Part shown: positions 9,235 to 17,693 of the stretch, piece after piece | How positions within the stretch are numbered: position 1 is the first letter of the stretch | Layout: each line of letters starts with the position of its first letter | Source: Campylobacteraceae bacterium | GTDB lineage: Bacteria; Campylobacterota; Campylobacteria; Campylobacterales; Arcobacteraceae | NCBI GenBank assembly: GCA_013215945.1 | Contig: JABSOM010000012.1 | Span: 48,653-112,652, forward strand | DNA length: 64,000 nucleotides | Direction: 5' to 3' | Made by a program: the position numbers and the translations under genes | Notes under the pieces: generated by a model | Database searches by the model: none | What the model was told of the DNA's origin: nothing | Seen by the model: only the letters and a program-made list of their open reading frames with translations

Positions 9235-10113
9235 ATGACCTTAAAAGAACTGGAATTATTCTACCTATTATGTGAAAACACTCATGTATCTGGACTTTCA
9301 AGAAAATTAGGAATGAGTCAATCTGCTATTTCTTTAGCAATAAAATCTTTAGAGAAAAAACTAGAGGAACCTTTATTTGATAGATTAGGGAAAAAACTCG
9401 TATTAAATGAGAGAGGAAGAATCTTTAAAGAGAAAACACATCAACATTTTCTGTCTTTAAAAGATGCCCAAAAGAACTTTAAAGAAGTCAAAATTTCAGG
9501 AATACTTAATATTGCTGCTAGTAAAACCATAGGAAATTTCATTCTTCCACAAATTGTATTTGATTATCTTTCTATGCATCAAAATATTTCTATTCAAAAA
9601 CAAATTACAAACTCTACTCGTATTATTCAGATGGTAAAAGAGGGAAAACTCGACCTTGGGTTTATTGAAATAATATCCAAGGAGGAAGATATTATAAAAG
9701 AAGTATTGGGACAAGATGATTTAATTGTAGTATCTTGTGATGAATCCCTGCCCAATGAATTATATTTGGATCAACTATTAAACAAAAAATGGATTTTAAG
9801 AGAAAAAGGTTCAGGAACAAGAGATGTTTTTTTAAAAGAAATTGATGAAATAAGTGATTCTCTTGATATTTTCATGGAATATTCTGATTTTGAAGAGATT
9901 AAAATGTTATTGGTAAATAACAAAGAAATCATTACTTGTATTTCAAAAGTAGCCGTTCAAAAAGAATTAAAAACAAAACATTTAAAAGAAATAAAATTAA
10001 AAAACATTAGCATTAAAAGAAATTTTTATTGCATTTATCACAAACAAAAATACAAAAGTAAACTGTTTAACTCTTTTAAACTCTTTGTCAAAAAACGATT
10101 TAAACAGCTTTAA
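9235..10113 (+). CDS. LysR-family transcriptional regulator
   Basis: A 292-residue regulator. The N-terminal helix-turn-helix is well conserved (FYLLCENTHVSGLSRKLGMSQS, then AISLAIKSLEKKLEEPLFDR), followed by the linker helix and a two-lobe effector-binding domain (ILNIAASKTIGNFILPQIVF; GKLDLGFIE; WILREKGSGTRDVF). The effector region resembles the CysB/CbbR/YeiE-like group in which the GSGTR stretch lines the ligand pocket. The start has AAGGAA seven bases upstream. Its divergence from the exporter gene suggests it regulates that gene and itself, perhaps in response to a sulfur oxyanion; the ligand is inferred only. Confidence 0.9.
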   Translation: MTLKELELFYLLCENTHVSGLSRKLGMSQSAISLAIKSLEKKLEEPLFDRLGKKLVLNERGRIFKEKTHQHFLSLKDAQKNFKEVKISGILNIAASKTIGNFILPQIVFDYLSMHQNISIQKQITNSTRIIQMVKEGKLDLGFIEIISKEEDIIKEVLGQDDLIVVSCDESLPNELYLDQLLNKKWILREKGSGTRDVFLKEIDEISDSLDIFMEYSDFEEIKMLLVNNKEIITCISKVAVQKELKTKHLKEIKLKNISIKRNFYCIYHKQKYKSKLFNSFKLFVKKRFKQL

Positions 10114-10151
10114 TATGTGAGTTAGTCTCTATTTTATTTTTAATAAACGTT

Positions 10152-10730
10152 TTAGAGACTCTTTTGTTTTTTTTGAAGAAACCATAAAAAAGAAAACATC
10201 AAACCAGGGGTTTTAGCTTTACTCTCATCATACATAAATTCTTCATACTCAGCAATGGGTAAATAAAACGATTCAATTTGTTCATCATTAATACCGCCCC
10301 CTTCGTGTATTTTCATAGCATTATTGATTTTTGCATAAAACAGTGTTTGAAGGCCTCCACTTATTCCAACGTTTGTAAAAAAAGAAGATATTTTTTCTAT
10401 TTTTTCTAAAGGAACATCGTAACCACATTCTTCATCTATTTCTTCTTTTGCAATTACATTTAAAGCCTTGTCTTTATCTACTAGTCCTGCACATAATTCA
10501 TAGGTAAATTCTTTGCTTTTATCATTTAAATAAACAGGTGCTCTAAACTGTTTTACGAGTAAAAATGCATTTTTTTCTTCATGATATAAAAGCACAGAAA
10601 CAGAAGAAAAACTCTCTACGGCTTCCCATATTTTATCGATTCCATTTAAGGTATAAGTCAGTTGTACGGGTTTTACATAATTTGTATTTTTAAGATCTTG
10701 TTTTTTAAAGTTTTTAATTTGATTTTTCAT
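10152..10730 (-). CDS. NUDIX hydrolase, NUDT14-like (ADP-ribose or UDP-sugar pyrophosphatase)
   Basis: A 192-residue NUDIX enzyme that should hydrolyse a nucleoside diphosphate linked to a sugar. The NUDIX box lies in GLVDKDKALNVIAKEEIDEE followed by CGY. The core KEEIDEECGY is intact apart from the common Arg-to-Lys change, but the first conserved Glu of the box is replaced, a degeneracy also known in the UDP-sugar diphosphatase NUDT14 group. FTYELCAGLVD and FFTNVGISGGLQTLFYA also resemble that group. It is transcribed separately from the downstream arsenosugar-type genes, with a 90-base gap, though on the same strand. Its product could touch sugar-nucleotide turnover in that pathway, but this is speculation; general ADP-ribose clearance is equally likely. 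Confidence 0.85.
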   Translation of the reverse strand: MKNQIKNFKKQDLKNTNYVKPVQLTYTLNGIDKIWEAVESFSSVSVLLYHEEKNAFLLVKQFRAPVYLNDKSKEFTYELCAGLVDKDKALNVIAKEEIDEECGYDVPLEKIEKISSFFTNVGISGGLQTLFYAKINNAMKIHEGGGINDEQIESFYLPIAEYEEFMYDESKAKTPGLMFSFLWFLQKKQKSL

Positions 10731-10820
10731 AGTATACCTTTTAGCTGTACAAGTATATTTATATTTGCCTAAGGCTTATCTAAAAAAAAATCTTTACTTT
10801 AGTCCCTTTGTAAATTAACT

Positions 10821-11495
10821 TTATTTTAGCATTGCTTTTATTTTTTTAATAAATATAGGCAATAAAGATAATAAGCCCAAAAGTAAAAAAGCAAACAATA
10901 TATTTTGAGTGAAAATATCGCTTAGGGCATTAATACTTGATAATTGACTTCCTGCATAAGTATAAACAAATGAACCAGGAATTATTCCTAAAGACGTAGT
11001 AATAACAAAAGATTTAAGATCAAGTTTGGTAATACCACATAAAAAGTTTACTAAAAAGAAAGGGAAAATAGGCAAAAAACGCAAAGAAAACAAATACTGG
11101 TACTTATTTGTTTCAAGTTCTTTATTAAAGGTTTTTAAAGCTACTTCATACTTCTTTTGTAGTTTTGCCCCTAAAATATAACGTGCAAAACTAAAAGCTG
11201 CTATAGCTCCAAGAGTAGCTCCTATATTTACAAACAATAATCCATATACACTTCCAAATAAAAAGCCTCCACTTAAGGTTAAGAGTGTAGCAATAGGTAA
11301 TAAAAAAGCTACTGCAGAAATATATAAAGAAATAAACAATAAAACACTTAAGAGATAATTGTTTTGTACAAAAGCAGATAAAGAATCTTTTTGATTTTTA
11401 AGATTTTCAAAAGAAAAAAAACTGTCCAGCTCAAAATATTTAATTGCAAAAACAAAAAGTATAAATACTGCTACAAAAAATAATCTAGTTTTCAT
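10821..11495 (-). CDS. TVP38/TMEM64-family (VTT domain) membrane protein
   Basis: A 224-residue inner-membrane protein with six or so hydrophobic segments. The VTT domain signature is visible in LLTLSGGFLFGSVYGLLFVNI and in the basic loop FSLRFLPIFPFFLVNFLCGI. The ATG at 11495 is preferred to the GTG at 11516. It overlaps the end of the upstream flavoprotein gene by 11 bases, implying translational coupling. Genes of this family are frequently paired or fused with mercuric-reductase-like flavoproteins, as here. The transported or flipped substrate is not known. Its position at the end of the arsenosugar-type operon suggests a membrane role for that pathway, which is inference from context. 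Confidence 0.87.
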   Translation of the reverse strand: MKTRLFFVAVFILFVFAIKYFELDSFFSFENLKNQKDSLSAFVQNNYLLSVLLFISLYISAVAFLLPIATLLTLSGGFLFGSVYGLLFVNIGATLGAIAAFSFARYILGAKLQKKYEVALKTFNKELETNKYQYLFSLRFLPIFPFFLVNFLCGITKLDLKSFVITTSLGIIPGSFVYTYAGSQLSSINALSDIFTQNILFAFLLLGLLSLLPIFIKKIKAMLK

Positions 11496-12927
11496 TGTTT
11501 TTACTTTTAAATACACTTAAAATCTTTTTTAACAATAATAAAGCTTTGTTGTTTAAGAGTTTGTTGATATAAAACTTTTTTGCTGGTTGTTTTATAATAT
11601 CTGCATACGTAGGATATAAGTATATCATTTTGGATAATTTATCAAAAGAAATATCAAATGTTTTTGCTATTTGTAATTGATGTATTAACTCCCCTGCTCG
11701 CGAGCCTAAAATACTAGCAGCAAGAATTTTGCCATTGTTTAAAACAGATACTTTTATCATACCCACTTTGTTTACATCCGTATATCCCCTATCAGAGTTT
11801 TTATATTCAAAACTATAAATGCTGTATTCATTCTTTTTATATTTATTTTCTATTTCTTTTTTATTTAATCCAATATGTGCAAGTTCTGGTTGGGCATAAA
11901 TACAAGAACCAATATGTTCATATGATATTTTTTGTTTAATAGGTAAAACAATATTTGAGGCTGCTTTAATTGCTTCTTGTTCTGCTATATGCGTATATTT
12001 ATAAGCAGAACTCACATCTCCAATGGCATAAATATTCTTATTCGCACTTTGTAAATATTCATTTACTATTATTCCATTTTCATTGCATGTCACTTTTGCT
12101 TTTTCTAAATTAATATTGCTATTGGCTTTTCTTCCTATTGCAAAAAGAATTTTTTGGGCTTGGATATTTCCACATTTTTCTTTTCTTTCATAATCTAAAG
12201 AAATACCATTTGATGTTTTTTGAACTTCTAATAATTTGCTATTTGAAAAAAAAGAAATACCTTCTTTTATAAGCTCTTTAAGTAAAATACCACTTAGTTC
12301 TTCATCATACGTTTTTAGTATTCCACTTGACCTAGAAAATAAACTTATCTTTGATCCCAAACGATTAAAAGCACTGGCCATTTCAATACCAATAGCACCA
12401 GTTCCTACAATAATCAAAGATTCTGGAATCTTTTCTTGTAAAAACATATTTGCATTAGTTAAATAAGGAACAGTTTTTATTCCTTTTATTGTAGGAATAA
12501 TAGCACTTGAACCTGTTGCAATAATGTATTTGTTTGCGCAATAGATTTTATCATTGACCTTAATTTCATTCTCACTAATGAAATGGGCTCTTCCTTGTAT
12601 AATAGAAATACCTTCTTTCTCAAAAATTTCAGGTGTTTCATGAGAATAAATTTCTGCTACGATTGAACGTACATGAGCTAGTACATTTTTTGTATCTATT
12701 TTTACGTCATTTGAAGCAAGGCCATATTTTGAAATATGTTTTGTTTCATAAGCAACATTGGCACATTTTAATAAAGCTTTTGAAGGAATACATCCACTGT
12801 GTGTACAATCCCCTCCTAATAAAGCTTCTTCTACAATAGCAACTTTTTTTCCAAAAGCTTTTAACAATTTAGAAGAAACAAGACCAGCAGGACCTCCTCC
12901 AATAATAATTACGTCAAATTTTTCCAT
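11485..12927 (-). CDS. Mercuric reductase/dihydrolipoamide dehydrogenase-like FAD disulfide oxidoreductase
   Basis: A 480-residue class I pyridine-nucleotide disulfide oxidoreductase. The FAD-binding motif GGGPAGL is at about residues 10-16, and the redox-active pair is Cys41/Cys46 in GGDCTHSGCIPSK. The NAD(P)H-binding motif is VGTGAIGIEMASAFNRLG, the second FAD motif is IYAIGDV, and the C-terminal dimerisation domain is present. The C-terminal His-Pro catalytic pair of true lipoamide dehydrogenases reads YLYPTYADI, so the usual His is replaced, and the C-terminal Cys pair of MerA is absent. It is therefore probably neither a standard Lpd nor MerA. It overlaps the glycosyltransferase gene by 19 bases and the TVP38 gene by 11. 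In this setting it may reduce an arsenical or a thiol carrier, which is inference. Confidence 0.88.
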   Translation of the reverse strand: MEKFDVIIIGGGPAGLVSSKLLKAFGKKVAIVEEALLGGDCTHSGCIPSKALLKCANVAYETKHISKYGLASNDVKIDTKNVLAHVRSIVAEIYSHETPEIFEKEGISIIQGRAHFISENEIKVNDKIYCANKYIIATGSSAIIPTIKGIKTVPYLTNANMFLQEKIPESLIIVGTGAIGIEMASAFNRLGSKISLFSRSSGILKTYDEELSGILLKELIKEGISFFSNSKLLEVQKTSNGISLDYERKEKCGNIQAQKILFAIGRKANSNINLEKAKVTCNENGIIVNEYLQSANKNIYAIGDVSSAYKYTHIAEQEAIKAASNIVLPIKQKISYEHIGSCIYAQPELAHIGLNKKEIENKYKKNEYSIYSFEYKNSDRGYTDVNKVGMIKVSVLNNGKILAASILGSRAGELIHQLQIAKTFDISFDKLSKMIYLYPTYADIIKQPAKKFYINKLLNNKALLLLKKILSVFKSKNNEN

Positions 12928-13571
12928 GAAGTACTTTCCTTTAAATAGTGTAATGTGTGATCAAGCATAAAATCATTGTGTTTAAACTCATCATAAAATC
13001 TTTGTAAATCTTCACTGTCATCAATATCATTTAAATTTTCAAGCAAAGCTAATTTTTTAACATTTAGTTTTTGTAAGGTTTGGGTAAAAACCATAGGGCT
13101 GCTCCAAGAAATATTTTCAAAGACATTTTTATTAAAGCTTGTTTTATTAAAAGCAATTAAATAATATCCTCCATCATCAGCAGGGCCTAATACAATTTCT
13201 TTTGTATTTAATTTTAAAAAAGCTTCATTTATAAAAGAATGTCTAATATGAGGCGTATCACTTCCGATTAAAACTACTTTTTCATAAAATTCAAATTCAT
13301 TCATGAAAGCTGTTTTCATTTTAAGCCCTAAATTACCATCAACTTGTGAAAAAACACAAGAAAAGTTAAATATTTTTTGTGTTTTTTCTTTTGAACCTGT
13401 TACATACATTTTAATATCATAGTTTTTTGATTCTACATTCACAAGCAAATCTTTTACAAAACATTTATATAACTCTAAAACAAATTCATCTCCAAGCTTA
13501 TTTGCCAGTCTTGTTTTAACAAAACCCTTTTTAGGTTCTTTTACAAAAATAATAAGTAGGTTTTTATTCAT
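12909..13571 (-). CDS. TIGR04282-family arsenosugar-type glycosyltransferase (DUF2064)
   Basis: A nucleotide-diphospho-sugar-transferase-fold protein of 220 aa. The signature start (NLLIIFVKEPKKGFVKTRLA), the acidic motif VVLIGSDTPHI and the GPADDGGYYLIAFN stretch match the family annotated as rSAM/selenodomain-associated transferase 1 or arsenosugar biosynthesis glycosyltransferase. I chose the ATG at 13571 rather than a TTG four codons earlier, because it gives the usual N terminus directly before the first strand. The gene lies 36 bases after the ArsS-ArsM fusion and overlaps the flavoprotein gene by 19 bases. Its exact reaction is not established. Transfer or nucleotide activation of the arsenoribose unit is the working idea from gene context. 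Confidence 0.88.
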   Translation of the reverse strand: MNKNLLIIFVKEPKKGFVKTRLANKLGDEFVLELYKCFVKDLLVNVESKNYDIKMYVTGSKEKTQKIFNFSCVFSQVDGNLGLKMKTAFMNEFEFYEKVVLIGSDTPHIRHSFINEAFLKLNTKEIVLGPADDGGYYLIAFNKTSFNKNVFENISWSSPMVFTQTLQKLNVKKLALLENLNDIDDSEDLQRFYDEFKHNDFMLDHTLHYLKESTSWKNLT

Positions 13572-13607
13572 AAAAATCTTCAAAACCAGTTAATAATGTA
13601 GTTAGGT

Positions 13608-15620
13608 TTAACAACATGCTACTACCCCATTTTCTTTTTCTTCATTTTTAGCCATACTAGCAAGTGTAGCACAGGCTTTAAATTCTCCAAAATGGGTATT
13701 ACTATTACCTTGTAGTTCAAAATACTTTTTATATCTTGTTTTCATTAACATATCCGCTGTATTTTTACATACATGCTCAGGTCTGTTAATTTCAAAAAGA
13801 TGATTTGCATCCAATAAAAACTCTGCTTTACAATATTCAATTCCACCTTTATAAATAATACTTTGTCCATAATCTTCACAAACAGAATCTAGGTTTTTTA
13901 TTTTCCAAAGTCTATACGTTAATGAATAAAACTTAATATTCCCAAGAAGTTCTTTAATATTGGGATCTAAGATTTCGATTTCTTTTGAAGAAACCAAGCG
14001 TGGTTCAACAAAACCAGCTTCTATTGCATAAGTAATAAAATCATTCACATACAAAGCGCCTCCTAAACACTCCCCATGTAACAGTTTATTTGTTTTAAGT
14101 TCTTGCCCTAAGCGTCTGTTTGAATATACATCTGAGAAATAAAATTCTCCACCTTCTTTTAAAAGTGTATGTACTTTTTTTAAGATTTCTTTTTTATCTT
14201 TTAATAAATTTATAACACAATTGGATGTCACAATATCTAAAGAGTTTTCTTTAAAATGTTTGTCTATATTTTCTATATAATCATGAATAAAAGAGGTATT
14301 GTTTTTTTTATATTCAAAACGTCTTGTTTGTTCGTTTTGATATTTTTTTGCAACATCAATTTGATTTTTTGTCATATCAATTCCATAAACAAAACCTTCT
14401 TGCCCTGTCAATTTTGATAAAATATATACATCACGCCCACTACCACATCCTAAATCAAGAATCTTTGCGCCTTGTAATACTTCTGGCATAGGTGAACCAC
14501 AGCCATAATATTTGTCTTTAATCTCATCCATTATATAAGGCAAGGTATCTTTTATTCTTTTAGGAATCATATCAATAGTACAACAAGCCGATGTTTTTAA
14601 ATCCGAGGAAGAAGACAAAATTTCTCCATAATATTCTTTTGCATTTTCTTGGTAATCCATCTCTTCTTCTTTTGTATTTACTGCTTTTTCTTTTAGTACT
14701 TCTCCACTACAAGAAGAGCCAGAATTAACCGTACAGGCATAACAATGAGAATCAAAAGAAATTTCAGGCTTAAAATTAGAAAAATCAATATCCCAAAAAT
14801 ACGTATTCTCATACGCTTTGATTCTCATCTCCAAAGACAGATTAAAATCACAGTCGTATACATAACCTTCATAATCAATTGAGAGAATATTTCTGCACAT
14901 AATATTATCTAAGGTGTTTTCATTGTATTTACTTCTTAAAGTATTCATATACTCATCAAGCACCTTATGTTTGTTTAAATCAAATTTAAAGCGTTTGATT
15001 GGCATGTTTACAATAGTGGCCAATGAATTAAAAGAAACATCAAACTTTTCTTTTAAAATAGTTTTATATTCAAGCTCTAATTGACTCTGCGCTGCTGGAA
15101 GAAAAGTGCCTACAGGATTATAAACTAGGTCAAGATTTAAATCTCCTTTTCCATAACCCATAGTATTAAAACGTCGTAATAACTCAATAGTAGAATCATA
15201 TACCCCTTTTCCTCTTTGTTTACTAGTCGTTTCTTCAAACACAGAAGGCAAAGAAGCAATTACTTTTACTTTGTATTTTATATATATATCAATAAAATGT
15301 GAATATTTTTCATCTTCTAAGACGGTTAAAGAGGTTCTAACAACTAAGGTTTTTCCCCCTTCAAAGAGTTTTTCTAAAAAAAGTAAAAAGTTATCATTCA
15401 TTTCAGGTGTTCCACCTGTAAATTCAATCGTTTGTATCTTCATTGATAAAATCTTATCAATAATTTTAAGAGCAGTATCTTTGTTCATATTTTTCACACC
15501 CTTAGGACTTGCTCCTACATGGCAGTGTTTACAACTAAGATTACACAAATCTCCAATATTAATTTGAATTAAATCAAACTTGTTTTTTAATAACACTCTA
15601 TTTTCCCAGAAATTACTCAT
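13608..15620 (-). CDS. Fused arsenosugar radical-SAM enzyme (ArsS) and arsenite methyltransferase (ArsM)
   Basis: A 670-residue fusion. Residues 1-310 are a radical-SAM enzyme of the ArsS group: the iron-sulfur motif is Cys26-x3-Cys30-x2-Cys33 (CNLSCKHC), with ETGG-like FTGGTPEMND next and a Cys-rich C-terminal region (Cys242, 257, 293, 296, 304). Residues about 340-670 are ArsM. The SAM motif is LDLGCGSGRD, and all three cysteines needed for arsenite methylation are present: Cys374 in YYGCGSP, Cys468 in TSNCVIN and Cys518 in HGECLGGAL. From the families, ArsM makes dimethylarsenite and ArsS adds a 5'-deoxyadenosyl group, giving the arsenosugar precursor. A linker of about 30 charged residues joins them. 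It leads the minus-strand operon with AAGGAAG upstream and is divergent from the TIGR04283 gene. In most genomes the two activities are separate genes. Confidence 0.93.
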   Translation of the reverse strand: MSNFWENRVLLKNKFDLIQINIGDLCNLSCKHCHVGASPKGVKNMNKDTALKIIDKILSMKIQTIEFTGGTPEMNDNFLLFLEKLFEGGKTLVVRTSLTVLEDEKYSHFIDIYIKYKVKVIASLPSVFEETTSKQRGKGVYDSTIELLRRFNTMGYGKGDLNLDLVYNPVGTFLPAAQSQLELEYKTILKEKFDVSFNSLATIVNMPIKRFKFDLNKHKVLDEYMNTLRSKYNENTLDNIMCRNILSIDYEGYVYDCDFNLSLEMRIKAYENTYFWDIDFSNFKPEISFDSHCYACTVNSGSSCSGEVLKEKAVNTKEEEMDYQENAKEYYGEILSSSSDLKTSACCTIDMIPKRIKDTLPYIMDEIKDKYYGCGSPMPEVLQGAKILDLGCGSGRDVYILSKLTGQEGFVYGIDMTKNQIDVAKKYQNEQTRRFEYKKNNTSFIHDYIENIDKHFKENSLDIVTSNCVINLLKDKKEILKKVHTLLKEGGEFYFSDVYSNRRLGQELKTNKLLHGECLGGALYVNDFITYAIEAGFVEPRLVSSKEIEILDPNIKELLGNIKFYSLTYRLWKIKNLDSVCEDYGQSIIYKGGIEYCKAEFLLDANHLFEINRPEHVCKNTADMLMKTRYKKYFELQGNSNTHFGEFKACATLASMAKNEEKENGVVACC

Positions 15621-15707
15621 GAATTCTTCCTTATATTTTACATTAGATATAATAGTAAAGTACTATGTAGTTTTCGTTTATTAAGTATATACAATAAAGG
15701 ATTAAGC

Positions 15708-16379
15708 ATCAAAATTTCAATTATTATTCCCGTTTATAAAGAAAAGAAAATTAATTTGTTTTTACAGGCTTTATTGGAAAATAATTCTTTAAAAAATGAT
15801 GAAATTATTGTAGTTGATGGGCATAAAGACTCTACAATAAAAGAGATACACCTTGAAAATATCATAAAAATCACGTCGGAAAAAGGACGAGCCAAACAAA
15901 TGAACAAAGCAGCTCACCTTGCTAGTGGTTCGATTTTACTTTTTTTGCATGCAGATACCATTTTACCTAAAAATGCACTTAACTTAATTAGGGAGAGTTT
16001 AAACAATGATATTGTTGCAGGTGCTTTTGATTTGTCTTTTGACTCTTCAAAAAAAGCCTTAAAATTAATTTCTAAAATAGCTTCTATTCGTTCTCGTTTA
16101 ACGTCTTTGCCTTATGGAGATCAAGCCATTTTTATTAAAAAAGATATTTTTGAAAATATAGGATTTTATGAAGAAATTCCTTTAATGGAAGATGTTAATT
16201 TGATGCAAAAACTAAAGAAAAAAAGATACAAAATTAAGATTTTAAAAGAAAAAGTTCGTACATCTCCAAGAAAATGGGAAAACAAAGGTTTATTTTATAC
16301 GACACTTAGAAATTGGCTTTTAATTAGCCTATATTTTATAGGAGTAAAACCAAAAAACCTTGTGAAATATTATACTTAA
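15708..16379 (+). CDS. TIGR04283-family arsenosugar-type glycosyltransferase, non-standard start
   Basis: A family-2-like (GT-A fold) glycosyltransferase of about 223 aa. The N-terminal strand ISIIIPVYKEKK, the acidic site SILLFLHADTILP (the DxD-like HAD) and the acceptor-side motif PYGDQAIFIKKDIFENIGFY with MEDVNLMQKLKK are all family-typical. The conserved first strand lies upstream of the first ATG, GTG or TTG in frame (a TTG at 15756), which would delete the nucleotide-binding start. AAAGGA at 15696-15701 sits six bases before an ATC at 15708, exactly where the family Met should be, so I place the start there. The reading frame is open further upstream without a standard start. It reads away from the ArsS-ArsM gene and converges on the kinase gene. 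Confidence 0.8.
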   Translation: MKISIIIPVYKEKKINLFLQALLENNSLKNDEIIVVDGHKDSTIKEIHLENIIKITSEKGRAKQMNKAAHLASGSILLFLHADTILPKNALNLIRESLNNDIVAGAFDLSFDSSKKALKLISKIASIRSRLTSLPYGDQAIFIKKDIFENIGFYEEIPLMEDVNLMQKLKKKRYKIKILKEKVRTSPRKWENKGLFYTTLRNWLLISLYFIGVKPKNLVKYYT

Positions 16380-16399
16380 GAGCTAAAAGAATAGCTCTT
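16378..16399. terminator. Hairpin between convergent genes
   Basis: AAGAGCTA (16378-16385) and TAGCTCTT (16392-16399) form a perfect 8-base stem with a 6-base loop between the ends of the glycosyltransferase and methylthioribose kinase genes. A short T-rich stretch follows. It probably acts as a bidirectional terminator; the U-tract is weak. Confidence 0.5.
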
Positions 16400-16407
16400 T
16401 ATTAAGA

Positions 16408-17640
16408 TTAAGAAGGTTTTATTTCTTCTTTTATTATCGCAAACACATCTTGTATTGAACTTAGTTTTTTATTTTCTTTTACAAAACGTTTTGCGATATT
16501 TAAACATATGTGCATAACTTCTTTTTTAAGCACTTCATCTTTTATATTTCTGATTTCAAGCACACCAGAAGCTCCAAATATTCTTCTTGCTATTTTACAT
16601 CCTGCAAAACCAATAGAATCACGAAGGATTCCTAATACAAACTCTTTTTTGTAAGAAAGCATCTCTTCATTTCTAATAAAACCTTTTCTAAGTAATGCAG
16701 ATTCTTCTTGTTTTATCCATAAGTTTAGAAATTTTTCTTCAAATTTTTCTAACAACTCACTAAGGTTTTGTAATAAATACTCCAAATAAGAAGGAGAAGC
16801 TTTTTGTATTACATGCGATACATAAGAAGTACAAAGATTTGCAAATAAAGCACCAATATCAAAACCAAAGGGCCCTATAAAAGAGAATTCAGGATCAATT
16901 ACAAAGGTTTCTTTCTCATTAATCATAATAGAACCAGTATGAAAATCTCCATGAAGCAAAGCATCATTTTGAGTCATAAATTTATATTTTAAAGCAAGAA
17001 CTTCTTTTTTAAAAACAGTATCTTCTATTAACGCCTTAAAATCATCGCTATTTTTAGACAACCTATCATTTGTTTCATGTTCCATAAAAGCAAAAGTAAA
17101 AATAAAATCTTCACTTAATTTACACAGTTCTGCATTTCCATTAAATTGTCCAAGTAAGTTTCTTTTTTCCTTTGAACTTAAATATAAAGAAGATGTTTTA
17201 AATAAATTATTTGCCAAATAACTTGAAATATGCTCTGAAAAATTTGGATAGGTGTTTTTTTGAATCAACCCTTCTCTTAAATCAATATGATCCTCTAAAT
17301 ACTGCATAATAACAGTAGACATATTTTCATTACAATCGTATAAAAAAGGAATATGTAAAGGAGTATTATTTCTAAATTGTTTTAATGCTCTTATTTCATA
17401 AGTCATTCTTTCTCGCCCTAAAAGAAAATCTTCTCCCAAACATCGTAAATAAGGAACCGCTTGTTTTAAAATAAGTGCTTTATTATTATCTTTAAGGCTT
17501 TTTATAATAAAAACGTAATTTAAATTTCCATTACCAATTTCATCAATAAAAAGATCATCACCAGCAAAGTATTCTTTTATATTCTTTATACTCATTAAAT
17601 ATTCTTCTATATTCTTTTTATTCAATATCTTATATTTCAA
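16408..17640 (-). CDS. mtnK: 5-Methylthioribose kinase homologue (MtnK)
   Basis: A 410-residue sugar kinase of the protein-kinase-like fold. MtnK markers are present: the nucleotide loop region EIGNGNLNYVFIIKS, ILKQAVPYLRCLGEDF, the catalytic loop LLHGDFHTGSIMI, and the metal and substrate motif VIDPEFSFIGPFGFDIGALFANL. The start is TTG at 17640 with AAAGGA at good spacing. The classical reaction phosphorylates methylthioribose at C1 in the methionine salvage pathway, but no mtnA, mtnN or other salvage gene is nearby. Its neighbour, end to end, is the arsenosugar-type glycosyltransferase. This suggests the substrate could be the 5-deoxy-5-dimethylarsinoyl analogue of methylthioribose. That substrate is inference; the family call is firm. 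Confidence 0.88.
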   Translation of the reverse strand: MKYKILNKKNIEEYLMSIKNIKEYFAGDDLFIDEIGNGNLNYVFIIKSLKDNNKALILKQAVPYLRCLGEDFLLGRERMTYEIRALKQFRNNTPLHIPFLYDCNENMSTVIMQYLEDHIDLREGLIQKNTYPNFSEHISSYLANNLFKTSSLYLSSKEKRNLLGQFNGNAELCKLSEDFIFTFAFMEHETNDRLSKNSDDFKALIEDTVFKKEVLALKYKFMTQNDALLHGDFHTGSIMINEKETFVIDPEFSFIGPFGFDIGALFANLCTSYVSHVIQKASPSYLEYLLQNLSELLEKFEEKFLNLWIKQEESALLRKGFIRNEEMLSYKKEFVLGILRDSIGFAGCKIARRIFGASGVLEIRNIKDEVLKKEVMHICLNIAKRFVKENKKLSSIQDVFAIIKEEIKPS

Positions 17641-17693
17641 ATATTTTCCTTTGATGAATGTGTTTTATTTAGGTTTTTTTAGACTATAAGGTT

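Noticed and set aside
11485..12927. Flavoprotein as dihydrolipoamide dehydrogenase of a 2-oxoacid complex
   Set aside because: The C-terminal His-Pro catalytic pair is replaced (YLYPTY) and no E1 or E2 gene is near; the TVP38 and arsenosugar-type neighbours point elsewhere.
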